The notes beneath the pieces are model-generated. The model made no database searches, was not told the origin of the DNA, and worked only from the letters and a program-made list of their open reading frames with translations. A DNA stretch of 64,000 nucleotides from Lentzea sp. NEAU-D7 (lineage in GTDB: Bacteria > Actinomycetota > Actinomycetes > Mycobacteriales > Pseudonocardiaceae). The translations under genes were made by a program, and so were the position numbers. How positions within the stretch are numbered: the stretch's first letter is position 1; every line of letters starts with the position of its first letter. Shown piece by piece: positions 9,251-17,615 of the stretch. The stretch spans positions 248,001-312,000 of the forward strand of contig NZ_JAPJDL010000004.1 of assembly GCF_026242055.1 (NCBI RefSeq). The letters are read 5' to 3'.

Positions 9251-10705
9251 ATGACATTTCGACCCTCACCGGACGCGGTGTCTCGCGCTGAACGTTTCGC
9301 GCTCGGCACGGTCGTCGGCCTGGCGCTCGTCACGGCGGCTGGAGTCGGTTTCGCGCTGCTGCTAACACTAGTTCAGCTGCGGTGGAAGCCGCTTCACGAG
9401 CTGGACCTGATGATTGCGGGCGGGTTGAACGATCTTGTGGCCGGCAACGACATCGTGGTGAGAGTGCTGACTGGTGTCACCGACTTGGGCGGGACAGCGA
9501 TGCTGCTGTGGGTGGTCACGGTTGGCGCGGCCTGGCTTCTGATTCGCCGCCAGCCGCGGCTCGCCGGCTATGCGGTGGTCACCGCAGTCGGTGCACTGGT
9601 GCTCAACGGCGCGGTCAAGGCGCTTGTCGGGAGGCTTCGCCCCGTCGTCGACTTTCCAGTTGCTGCTAGCACCGGTATGAGCTTTCCCAGCGGGCATGCG
9701 ATGGGCTCGCTGGTGTCCTACGGCGTGCTCCTGCTGATCTTCCTGCCCGTCGTGCCGAAGTCCGCACGATGGGTGTTCGCCACACTTGTCGGTGTCGTGG
9801 TCGTAGCGGTGGGCTTCTCCCGGATGGCGCTGGGCGCGCACTTCCTCAGCGACGTGCTCGCTGGATGGCTGCTAGGACTGCTGTGGTTGGGGGTCACCGC
9901 GGTCGCCTTCCGGCGCTGGGGTCACCCAACCACCGCGAAGGTCACCCCGCTGTCGAGTGGGCTCGCGCCTGAAGCGGAGTCCCAACTACGGCCGGTCCCG
10001 CGACGGCACCCGCCCACTCTGCCGCATCCTTGGCGAGGAGCCGCCGAGCTCGTCACCGCCTGGGTGCTGCTGCTAGGCCTGCTCTACGGCGCCGGCCTGC
10101 TGGTCAGCGCGGATGGAACGGGGCCGGTGCCGCTCGCCTGGGACCACAACGCGGTGACGTGGCTGGCTCACCACCGTGTTGCACTTCTGGACACCTTCAA
10201 CGCCTATGCGAGCCGGATCGGCAGCACCGGCGGAGTTCTTGCCGCAGCGTTCGTCATCGGCCCCCTCGTGCTCGCGATCACTCACAGTTGGCGGCCGGTG
10301 CTCTTCCTCACCGTTGTGCTCGTCGGTGAGGTCAGCCTTTTTCTCACCACCACCGCGATCGTGAGCCGATCCAGGCCCGATGTGCCACAGCTCAATCCGA
10401 ACCTGCCGCCAACCTCAAGCTTCCCCTCCGGTCACGTCGCCGCGGCTTGCGCTCTGTACGCCGCGACGGCTCTCCTTGTGGTCTCCGCTACCCGCCGCTG
10501 GTGGAAATGGCTGGTCGTGACGGCAACCATCGCGCTTGTCGCAACCGTCGCGTTCACGCGACTGTATGCCGGTGTCCACTACCCGACCGATGTCGCCGGC
10601 GGTGCCTCGATGGCACTGATCTGGATCATGGTGTGCTGGTGGGTGATCCGCCCGCAGGGGCTGATGACCGGTGACTCCATCACGCAATCGTCCACTGAGG
10701 ACTAA
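9251..10705 (+). CDS. Tandem double PAP2-superfamily phosphatase
   Basis: 484 residues; ATG 9251 preceded by GGAG. Two consecutive PAP2 domains, each with about six membrane helices, joined by a cytoplasmic-type linker (about 230-260). Domain 1 has the full signature: KALVGRLRP, SFPSGHAMGS and SRMALGAHFLSD. Domain 2 has VSRSRP, SFPSGHVAAA and TRLYAGVHYPTD, but the motif-1 Lys is replaced by Thr. Such enzymes dephosphorylate lipid phosphates such as undecaprenyl pyrophosphate or phosphatidylglycerophosphate. The duplication is in one frame, so it is a fusion. Confidence 0.85.
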   Translation: MTFRPSPDAVSRAERFALGTVVGLALVTAAGVGFALLLTLVQLRWKPLHELDLMIAGGLNDLVAGNDIVVRVLTGVTDLGGTAMLLWVVTVGAAWLLIRRQPRLAGYAVVTAVGALVLNGAVKALVGRLRPVVDFPVAASTGMSFPSGHAMGSLVSYGVLLLIFLPVVPKSARWVFATLVGVVVVAVGFSRMALGAHFLSDVLAGWLLGLLWLGVTAVAFRRWGHPTTAKVTPLSSGLAPEAESQLRPVPRRHPPTLPHPWRGAAELVTAWVLLLGLLYGAGLLVSADGTGPVPLAWDHNAVTWLAHHRVALLDTFNAYASRIGSTGGVLAAAFVIGPLVLAITHSWRPVLFLTVVLVGEVSLFLTTTAIVSRSRPDVPQLNPNLPPTSSFPSGHVAAACALYAATALLVVSATRRWWKWLVVTATIALVATVAFTRLYAGVHYPTDVAGGASMALIWIMVCWWVIRPQGLMTGDSITQSSTED

Positions 10706-10778
10706 ATATTTTTGTCACGGTTGTCGGATCGTGCTGTTCCTATCGGCAGACTTCCCGGCGACTGGGTAATCAGTTGCC

Positions 10779-11723
10779 GTGGAGGTCTTCGAGCAACGTG
10801 GAAACATCGTCGCCGGGTTCGACGGTTCGGACCAGTCACGCGAAGCGGTGCTGTGGGCTGCAGTCGAAGCAGCACGCCGCAGCTGCCCGCTGCTCATCGT
10901 AGAGGCACAGGTCTGGCCGGAGGTCAGCGCCGGGCACTGGCCGGGCCCTGTGGCATTGCCTGGGTGGGATCCGACGTCCGCGTCTGCGTGGGGCACGATG
11001 CCGCCGTTCACTGACCAGCACGTGCGGCAGCGCATCGAGCAACATCTCGCTGAACTGACTGACCAGTGCCGGGCGGTGGCGCCGGGAATCAGCGTGTCCG
11101 TCACCGTCGTCGAGGGCACCGCCTCAGTGGCACTGCTCACCGCCGCCGACGCCACCGAAGCCGATCTCCTGGTCGTGGGAATGTCCGGGCTTGGCTCGCT
11201 GTCGCGAACACTGCTCGGTTCCACCGCTGCGGACCTCGTGCACAGCACCGATCGGCCTGTCGTCGTGGTCCGTGACGCCCCGCCACGTTTGGATGCACCG
11301 GTCGTTCTTGGTGTGGACGGCACTAACGCCAGCGTTCGCGCCGTCGGGTTCGCGTTCGACTTCGCAGCGCGGCACGGGTGTGGTGTCGTTGCAGTGCACG
11401 CCCTCTCCGGCTGGCCTTTGGACGTGATCACCTCGGCAGGTCCATCGAGTCCCGAAACCGACCGCAGCGCGGCCAGAAACGTGCTGTACGACGAATTCCT
11501 GCGACCCTGGCACGACAGCCATCCCAGCGTGCCCGTTCACATCGACGTCGTCGACGAACGGCCGGCACACACGCTGCTGGATCACTCCGAACAGGCCCGG
11601 CTGATGGTGGTCGGCAACCGCGGCCGCGGCGCAGTGCGCCGTGTTCTGTTCGGCTCGGTCAGTCACGTCGTTCTGCATCACGCAGTATGTCCGGTAGCTA
11701 TCGTGCCCGGAGTCGACAGTTAG
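10779..11723 (+). CDS. Universal stress protein, two USP domains (copy 1)
   Basis: 314 residues from GTG 10779. Two UspA domains in tandem (about 8-150 and 158-312), each ending in the ATP-binding loop G-x2-G-x9-G-S/T: GMSGLGSLSRTLLGST and GNRGRGAVRRVLFGSV. First strand NIVAGFDGSDQS is typical. Cytoplasmic, probably ATP-binding stress/dormancy protein. A paralogue lies at 22772 on the other strand. A/T-rich sequence (AAATATTTTT, about 10705) precedes it and may contain the promoter. Confidence 0.9.
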   Translation: MEVFEQRGNIVAGFDGSDQSREAVLWAAVEAARRSCPLLIVEAQVWPEVSAGHWPGPVALPGWDPTSASAWGTMPPFTDQHVRQRIEQHLAELTDQCRAVAPGISVSVTVVEGTASVALLTAADATEADLLVVGMSGLGSLSRTLLGSTAADLVHSTDRPVVVVRDAPPRLDAPVVLGVDGTNASVRAVGFAFDFAARHGCGVVAVHALSGWPLDVITSAGPSSPETDRSAARNVLYDEFLRPWHDSHPSVPVHIDVVDERPAHTLLDHSEQARLMVVGNRGRGAVRRVLFGSVSHVVLHHAVCPVAIVPGVDS

Positions 11724-11858
11724 GCCACGCCGCGGGCGTGATGTATGAACTCTCCGTCGCGATGCTCGTGGTTCCGGTGTTGGTGTATCGCTTCGGGGCA
11801 GACGCTCCTGTTGGGCAATCGCCGGATCCTGGAGATGGTGGCTCGTCAGGCAGCTGCG

Positions 11859-12278
11859 TCAGCACTGATCCACAAGGCTTTGATGATCTGCGACGAAGTG
11901 GAAGCGCTCCCGGAGACCCGCCATCTCGAACACTCGTACCAGGCCACCGCAACCGGTGATCGATATCGTGACACCGCGTGCACGGGCGTAGTCATCGGCG
12001 ATGACGAGCACGTTCAAGCCACCTGCCGACAAGAACGTTACATCGGACAGGTCAAGGACGATCAGGCGAACCTCCTCGCTGAGATGTTCGTCCAGGCGCT
12101 CGGCGAGGAGCCATGTCGTCAGCATGTCGATCTCGCCAGCTAGCTCCAAGATCGTGCAATCCGGTTGGATCCTCATGCTGTGGACGTGTAGCACTTGGCG
12201 CGCTGCGGCGGCACGATCAGGGCGGGGCGGGAGCGTCCACAGTTGCCCGGCTTTCACGAGGTCGAGAACGGATCGCAT
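11859..12278 (-). CDS. STAS-domain anti-sigma factor antagonist-like protein
   Basis: 139 residues; ATG 12278 with AGGTG upstream. An N-terminal extension of about 35 residues precedes a STAS domain (LELAGEIDMLTTWLL, VRLIVLDLSDVTFLSAGGLNVL, then VTISITGCGG). At the site where SpoIIAA-like proteins carry the phosphorylated serine (FLDSSGL), this protein reads FLSAGGL: Ala85 replaces the acceptor and Ser84 sits where Asp is usual. It may act independently of kinase phosphorylation or use the shifted Ser. A HATPase regulator lies 4 kb away (16414); pairing is possible but unproven. Confidence 0.8.
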   Translation of the reverse strand: MRSVLDLVKAGQLWTLPPRPDRAAAARQVLHVHSMRIQPDCTILELAGEIDMLTTWLLAERLDEHLSEEVRLIVLDLSDVTFLSAGGLNVLVIADDYARARGVTISITGCGGLVRVFEMAGLRERFHFVADHQSLVDQC

Positions 12279-12652
12279 GTCGTCGCACCTTCTCTCAGCT
12301 TACCGAGGATGCTTCTTCGCTGCCTTCACGCATCGCGATACTACCGATGGTGACCGCCGGCTTCCTCTTCAAAGCGCAAATGTTGTTATCTGCACGAATT
12401 GTGAGAAGGTCGTTACCCTGCAATGTCCGAAGCTTGTCGGCGAGCTGTCCATACGCCATGTGCGGCGATTGGACAAGATGATGTTCGCGGCGGTTCGCGG
12501 CCCGGCAGATTCCTGTGCTCTTCGCCCGCGAACCGCCGTGGGTTGCCGGTGGGACGGCGGCCTGGAGTTGCCGGTTCCGCCACACTCCAGGTGCGGTAGG
12601 CCAAGAGGCGCTTTGCGCCTAGCCATGTCCGTCCTCTACCAGTTCCAGTCGA
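12279..12652. other. Intergenic stretch, no gene seen
   Basis: 374 bp with only short overlapping ORFs on both strands lacking start signals. It contains the hairpin at 12606-12620. Confidence 0.5.
12606..12620. terminator. Short hairpin downstream of PRC-barrel gene
   Basis: AGGCGC-TTT-GCGCCT, 33 bp past the stop of the minus-strand gene at 12653. A small stem, so only a weak terminator candidate. Confidence 0.4.
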
Positions 12653-13021
12653 TCAGACCTCGGGAATCAGGCGGCCCCGTGGAACGGCGAGGCGGACTCC
12701 ATCCGGGTCGACGTGATGGATCTGCTCAGTGCCGGCGTACAGGTCGGTGGCGAACAGGCCCTTGGCATCGATCTTGATGTATCCAGTGCGCAGTAGCCTT
12801 CCTTCTAGTTGCGGGTGCACATCGGGTTCCGAGCCGGTGAACGAGTTCACGACGTGCTCGGTCATCCCCCGAGGAGACCGCTGGCCTTCGGCAGTGATCG
12901 CTTCCGGGTCGCCGAATTTCACCTCGGCCACTGTGCCCAATTCCTCGTCTTCGCTGTCCACTACGCGCATGCCGACCTCGACGTTCGTCATGGGGTCGGG
13001 TTCCGGGATCTGTGTGGTCAT
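12653..13021 (-). CDS. PRC-barrel-like small protein
   Basis: 122 residues, excellent ribosome-binding site AGGAGGTG before ATG 13021. The N-terminal half (VEVGMRVVDSEDEELGTVAEVKFGDPEAI) is the typical opening of PRC-barrel/DUF2171 proteins, in which small beta barrels bind RNA or partner proteins. The C-terminal half (GYIKIDAKGLFATDLYAG, then VRLAVPRGRLI) completes a beta-rich fold. Cytoplasmic; common in actinobacterial stress regions. Role unknown. Confidence 0.7.
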   Translation of the reverse strand: MTTQIPEPDPMTNVEVGMRVVDSEDEELGTVAEVKFGDPEAITAEGQRSPRGMTEHVVNSFTGSEPDVHPQLEGRLLRTGYIKIDAKGLFATDLYAGTEQIHHVDPDGVRLAVPRGRLIPEV

Positions 13022-13109
13022 CTGGGCGCACCTCCTGTGGTCACGGGCTGGACCTTCATACGCTTACCCGGCTTCAGGCTCGGAGAACCGGGAACGGCGT
13101 GTGCGCTTG

Positions 13110-13184
13110 ATGCTGTATCTCAAGCGGTTGCTAGTGGGAAGGCCACAGCGCGACGATGAGGATCCGCGGAGGAGTCCCTCCTGA
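13110..13184 (+). pseudogene. Possible amino-acid permease N-terminal fragment
   Basis: A 24-codon frame reading LKRLLVGRPQRDD resembles the opening of APC-type permeases (usually followed by LLPKRIALPVFASD), but homology stops at once. If correct, a whole transporter has been deleted here. Weak evidence. Confidence 0.25.
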
Positions 13185-13543
13185 CGGCTGCCTCTAAAGG
13201 ACGAGTTCAACACCGGAGCCCGCAACAACGTTGAAACAACCGGCTTCCGCGGTATGACGTACCAGTGCGGCACACCGCGCAGGACGGACCGCCTGATCGA
13301 GACAACCAACTCCGTTGCGATCGGATCTCGAAGAGAACTCCAGGCCTGCAAAGGAAATCACGATCAGGCGACGGCTGGACGTCGAGAGATTCGATGCCTT
13401 CGCCGAGGGGATGCCTCCACAACAGGACGATGAGGGTAGGAGGGATGAAGGCGTGGACCCGCTCGGCCGACCGGAAGATTTGCAGGCTCGCCGCCGCCGA
13501 TCACCTCGAACCGGAAATCTGGTTCCGCACCTGAAAGGGGACG

Positions 13544-14439
13544 AATGCAAGGACTGCTCGACTGTCCGTGTCGAGGCCGCTGGGCATGAAGTGTTGGTGC
13601 GTCAAGCAGATCATCCCGGTGATCATCCGACACCGGTCGTGCTGGTGCACGGGATGGCGGTGTGCTCACGCTATTTGGTGCCGACCATGACGCGGCTCGC
13701 CCAGTCCCGCACAGTCGTCGCTCCGGACCTACCCGGGTTCGGACGTAGCTCCGAGGCTGGGCCACCGATCTCCGTTAGGGACGCGGCTGAAGTCCTGCGG
13801 GCCGTCATGACGCGTCTGACCGGGCCGGCGATCGTGATGGGGCACTCGGCGGGATGCCATGCCGCGGTGGAGTTGGCCGTCCGCCATCCCGAACTGGTCC
13901 GCCGTCTGGTCCTGGTCAGCCCGCCTCCGGGCCACCGCCATCCCCTCGCCGTGATCATCCGATGGGCTCAGGCAATGGCACAGGAACCGTCGCCGCTGGT
14001 GGCCGAGACATTGCGAGATGCGGTGATCGCAGGTCCGCGCAAGGTCTGGGGAGCCTTTCGCCACCTGCTGTCGTATCGGCTGCGGGCCACACTGCGCAGG
14101 GTCGGCTGCCCCGTGCTCCTCGTGCGCGGAGCGCGCGATCCGTTGGTTCCGCGCGCGGTGGCACGGCATCTCGCAGACATCGCGCAGCGCGGCCGCTACG
14201 CGGAAGTTCCGGGATGCCACGCAGTGCCGTACACCTCGCCAGACGACCTGGCCCGGGTCATTCTCGAGGTCGATCCGGCAAACGAGCGGACGGCAGCGCA
14301 GCAGGGAGACAGGGGTTCGAGTTTCACAACCGTCGACCCGCCGACTACGAACGGTCTCCACTCGTCGGCACGTGAGGAGCGTGAACGTGGTGCCCACCAA
14401 GACCGACATCGCTCTGCGGACAGCAGGGATGGTCGCTGA
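13544..14439 (+). CDS. Alpha/beta hydrolase, start region probably frameshifted
   Basis: Alpha/beta hydrolase fold with VLVHGMAV (oxyanion HG), nucleophile elbow GHSAGCHAA, acid LLVRGARDPLVP and catalytic His in EVPGCHAVPY. The best ribosome-binding site (AAAGGGG) precedes ATG 13544, but that frame runs into a stop after 14 codons. The hydrolase is read in the neighbouring frame from about 13560, where no good start exists (GTG 13453 or GTG 13591 are alternatives). A one-base indel near 13563 is likely. The last ~50 residues are low-complexity and overlap the next gene. Confidence 0.65.
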
Positions 14440-14971
14440 CGTGCTTCGCGGCGCCGTGCTTGTGGGGGCCGTGTACGCCGCGCTCGTCGACGAGGTCGAG
14501 GGTGGCATCCGGCTCGGTCTGGTCTTCGCGATCCTGCTGGCTCCTCGGCTGGCCGGTCTGCCCCGCCCCTTCGACTTGGCAGTTTGCATCTTGCTGCCAC
14601 TGGCCGCAGCGGCGTCGCTGTTCCACTGGTATCGCGAGATCATCTGGCTGGACTGGGTGCTGCACTGCCTCTGCACCGGCGCGCTCGCCGCGATGACCTA
14701 CCTGTTGCTGCTGCGCACACCCCTGCTGCCGCACCAACGGCACCACGGCCGTAGCGCGGTAGTGTTCCTGACCACGGTCGTGGGCCTTGCATTAGGCGTG
14801 TTCTGGGAGTTTTACGAGTGGTACGCGGAGGTCGTGGCCGGCGTCCGGATCGGCGTTGGCTACAGCGACACCATCGCCGATTTGGCGATGGACACCCTTG
14901 GCTCCATCGCTGCGGGTCTTGCGCTGATGGCGTGGCTGGCGAACGGCCGCAACCCTTTCCCTAACAGGTAG
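14387..14971 (+). CDS. DUF2238/YjdF-like membrane protein
   Basis: About 195 residues. GAGGAG at 14374 favours GTG 14387 or 14390 over GTG 14372. Five to six hydrophobic helices with conserved polar motifs inside them: WLDWVLHCLCTGALAA, FWEFYEW and GYSDTIADLAMDTLGS, matching the DUF2238 family of integral membrane proteins of unknown function. It overlaps the 3' end of the hydrolase frame. Confidence 0.7.
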   Translation: MVPTKTDIALRTAGMVADVLRGAVLVGAVYAALVDEVEGGIRLGLVFAILLAPRLAGLPRPFDLAVCILLPLAAAASLFHWYREIIWLDWVLHCLCTGALAAMTYLLLLRTPLLPHQRHHGRSAVVFLTTVVGLALGVFWEFYEWYAEVVAGVRIGVGYSDTIADLAMDTLGSIAAGLALMAWLANGRNPFPNR

Positions 14972-14999
14972 GAAGTGGTCGCACTTCCCCGGCCGTGAG

Positions 15000-15551
15000 G
15001 GTCACGTTCCCGGCCGATCCTGTCGCTGCTGTCTGTGTGCTGATAGGTCGTCGCAGCACTGACGACTGCCATCACGAACACGAGCAGACCGGCGGCAACA
15101 TCATTGCTCGTCGCTTCGTAGGCATACGACGCTGACGGCATTCGAGCACGAACGGCGACGCGACAAGCCAAGGACCGAGAAGAGCGTTAACGAGGCTCAA
15201 CCACGGCAGTCGGTCCGAAGCCACCATCCGGATCGAGGCGAGCACCACGATCGCAGTTCCCAGCACCAGGTCGTTCCAGTACGCGCCAAGCCCGTCTGCA
15301 GCCGGGACCTGGTCGAGCACGAATGGAGCCAGCAACAGCCATATGCCAGCAAGAATTGTCACCGCACTGACTGCACGTGCAACCGTCGGCACTGGACGGG
15401 GAGGCGCTACTGGGGCTCCGTAGGGACAGTTGAAGCCGGACCCGGTAGCCGCTCCACCTCCAAGACCGGTGACCGTCGTGCCGATCTTCTCCTTCGGGGT
15501 GGCGGAGTCGTTACCGCGGTCCTGTCCACTGCGTGAAAATCGTCGAACCAA
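15000..15551 (-). pseudogene. SPW-repeat protein, frameshifted
   Basis: Reads as an SPW protein: ILAGIWLLLAPFVLD, YWNDLVLGTAIVVLASIRM, then SLVNALLGPWLVASPFVL. Near 15125-15150 the frame is lost and the expected last helix (SNDVAAGLLVFVMAVVSAAT) continues in another frame. The N-terminal 50 residues are Pro/Gly-rich. Third SPW-type gene of the window and probably inactive. Confidence 0.7.
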
Positions 15552-15865
15552 TCGCGACCTCCCGCCCGAGTCTCATCCCTGCTTCCTCGAAGCGTTCTCC
15601 ACGCAGGACAAGGGAAACGACGGGTGCAACTGCCGTCCCAGTCGAGGCGGTGTTGTGACCTGATTGGACGGCAGCGTTGAGCGCGAACCCGATTGCACTA
15701 ACCGTGTGCCCGAATCCCTCCGTACTCACATGAACTGCTCCCTCACGGCGACGCTGCTCCCGACGGCTTGCAGGGTCACCACGCGAGTCTGCCGAGCAGC
15801 GTTATCTCACCTTGCTTGCGGCTCGTCTACCCAGGTGAAAGTCGCAACAGGACGTTTGCCACGCT
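15552..15865. other. Intergenic stretch, no gene seen
   Basis: About 310 bp without a supported gene. Its last 25 bp (GGACGTTTGCCACGCTG) match the sequence upstream of the paralogue at 30384. Confidence 0.5.
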
Positions 15866-16053
15866 GTGGTGATGCGCCGATTCCTCTTCGACTGCAGCGG
15901 TGTCGTCCGACCATTAGTTCTGGTCGGCATGTTGGTGGCCCGTTCCAGTGGGCGTACTCGTGTTGGCCTCATGGGGGCGGATGGGCGGGACTGGCTGCTA
16001 TCGCCGTGATTCTCGCAGGAGGGCTCGCGCTCGTGATTCGCAGCGACGGTTGA
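15866..16053 (+). pseudogene. Small membrane protein, frameshifted copy
   Basis: Paralogue of the intact 61-residue protein at 30384-30569. It opens VVMRRFLFDCSGVVRPLVLVGML, then shifts frame near 15935; the end (WAGLAAIAVILAGGLALVIRSDG) is recovered in a second frame. Upstream DNA is also conserved between the two, so the duplication included flanking sequence. Confidence 0.75.
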
Positions 16054-16413
16054 GCCGAGTGCTGAGGGCCCCTAAGCAGCCTGTCAATGCCTAGCCCGTT
16101 GGCAGCTGACCATTCTCTGGCCTGATCGCTTCGCATCAGGTTGCCAACGTGCGTCCCCACCAGCTCGACCTCGCCGAGCGCTCGAAGGGTTCGTCACGGT
16201 CGGTCAGCATGTCATCTCACTGCAGTGAACGCCCCTGCACAATGGCCCGTCAGCCAGCGCATAGCCGCTGACTCCAGATCTGATCACCGAAAACTTAACG
16301 AATCCGAAAGGTCGTCAAGCACCACATACGTGCTTCACGCTGATGAGTCGCAGATATCGTGCGAAAAGCGCGCACAGCATGTTGGTGCGTGCCTATGTGG
16401 AGGCGCCCAATTG
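16054..16413. other. Intergenic stretch before HATPase gene
   Basis: An in-frame upstream extension of the next gene exists from 16141 but has no family signature and is poor in expected codon bias; treated as noncoding. No motif recognised. Confidence 0.45.
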
Positions 16414-16836
16414 ATGACCGTCGGTGACGGCCCTGCGGCAATCGTGCTCGACTTGCCTGTCGAGCCGAACATCAAGTTGTCGGTAGTGCGCGATCAGGTT
16501 GCCGTCACATTGCGTGATCTAGGCGAAGACCACCGCTACGACGTGGCGCTCGTCGTCACTGAACTGGTGAGCAACGTCCTGGACCACACACCCGGAACGG
16601 GTCGGCTCCGCATCTTCCGGTACTACGCGCCGTGTGATATCAAGATCGAAGTCGATGACAGCTCGCCAGCCCAGCCGGTACGCGGGCGTTCACGACTTGG
16701 TGGCACGAGAGGCCGTGGCATCGTGGTCGTCGACAACCTGGCCTGCGAGTGGGGCAGCCGCCCACTGCCTGACGGCGGCAAAACGGTGTTCGCGTCGATT
16801 CCTTGCCCTGATGACGAGAACTCGACCAGCCCGTGA
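16414..16836 (+). CDS. RsbW-like HATPase regulator
   Basis: 140 residues from ATG 16414 (TTG 16411 possible) with GGAGG upstream. Single GHKL ATPase domain: N box TELVSNVLDHT (Glu50, Asn54), G1 VDDSSPAQP, G2 GTRGRGI, and GGKTVFASI near the end. This is the actinobacterial HATPase_c_2 type related to anti-sigma kinases, which phosphorylate STAS antagonists or bind sigma factors. No sigma gene is adjacent. The STAS protein at 11859 and the GAF-PP2C phosphatase at 42300 are possible partners (inference). Confidence 0.8.
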   Translation: MTVGDGPAAIVLDLPVEPNIKLSVVRDQVAVTLRDLGEDHRYDVALVVTELVSNVLDHTPGTGRLRIFRYYAPCDIKIEVDDSSPAQPVRGRSRLGGTRGRGIVVVDNLACEWGSRPLPDGGKTVFASIPCPDDENSTSP

Positions 16837-16933
16837 CGATCCTCAGAGCGCACCCAGCCGATCCCGTAGGCGCTTCTAAGCCATGAGATGCGGTGGTGGC
16901 ATCGCCGTCCGCCATGGCATGTCCCTGCAGAGC

Positions 16934-17227
16934 TCATCGTTTGGCGTGCAGGGAAAAGCGGATCTTCCCACCATCCTCGCGGCGGGCGTCGAGGACCTGA
17001 TCGTCGAGAATTTCGGCCACCTCGGGCTGCAAGAACACATGGGAGTTCAGTGCTCCCACCACGATCTGGTCACCGCTCGCTGGCCGGTCCATCACAGTGA
17101 GGGAGAGATCAGCGCCGTCGTCGTTCATGTCCGCGACGGAAATCCTCAACCCGCCGCCGTTCACAGTTCCCGCTGACGAGGCGAGATCCTTGATCGCTTC
17201 TCCAGCAGATGGCGTGATGTCGAGCAT
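16934..17227 (-). CDS. HesB/IscA-like protein lacking cysteines
   Basis: About 97 residues from ATG 17227 (AAGGG upstream; a longer start at 17272 is less likely). MLDITPSAGEAIKDL, GGLRISVADMNDDGADLSL and EILDDQVLDARREDG follow the HesB/IscA fold, but the Cys residues that bind iron-sulfur clusters in IscA are absent. Such Cys-less actinobacterial members presumably have another role. Monocistronic by context. Confidence 0.75.
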   Translation of the reverse strand: MLDITPSAGEAIKDLASSAGTVNGGGLRISVADMNDDGADLSLTVMDRPASGDQIVVGALNSHVFLQPEVAEILDDQVLDARREDGGKIRFSLHAKR

Positions 17228-17615
17228 GGTTTTCCCTTCGATGCCTTCGTACCAAGGTAGACGTCGTGGCACGAGCGCAAACGTGGCTCCGATGGAACAG
17301 GCCAGGTGGTGGAGCTACAACGAAGTCTCTTCGTTACCTGGGAAACGATCGGATGACAATCCTGGCTGGTGTGCCGCGACGTGACCAACGCTGCAGCATC
17401 AGAGCGGGTTGAGACCAGGCCAGCGGACGTAATGAGTCGCAAGGTGACCGCAAGATTCTACCTGCTCGTCTGCAGGAACCCGTTGGGCCGGAACGACGAC
17501 AGGTGTCGGCGGCGATGGTCGGCGAGTTCGTGACCACCGGTGCGGGAGTGAGGCTCGAACCGCTCCATTGGTGTGATGCAGAGGCGCCTGCCGTGCAAAT
17601 CTATGAGGGGCAACG
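17228..17615. other. Divergent promoter region of HesB-like and PBP genes
   Basis: 388 bp between divergent genes. Short ORFs only. No operator recognised. Confidence 0.5.

Noticed and set aside
13315-13540. N-terminal extension of the alpha/beta hydrolase frame
   Set aside because: Arg/Asp-rich, no homology to the family and no start signal; the ribosome-binding site lies at 13544.
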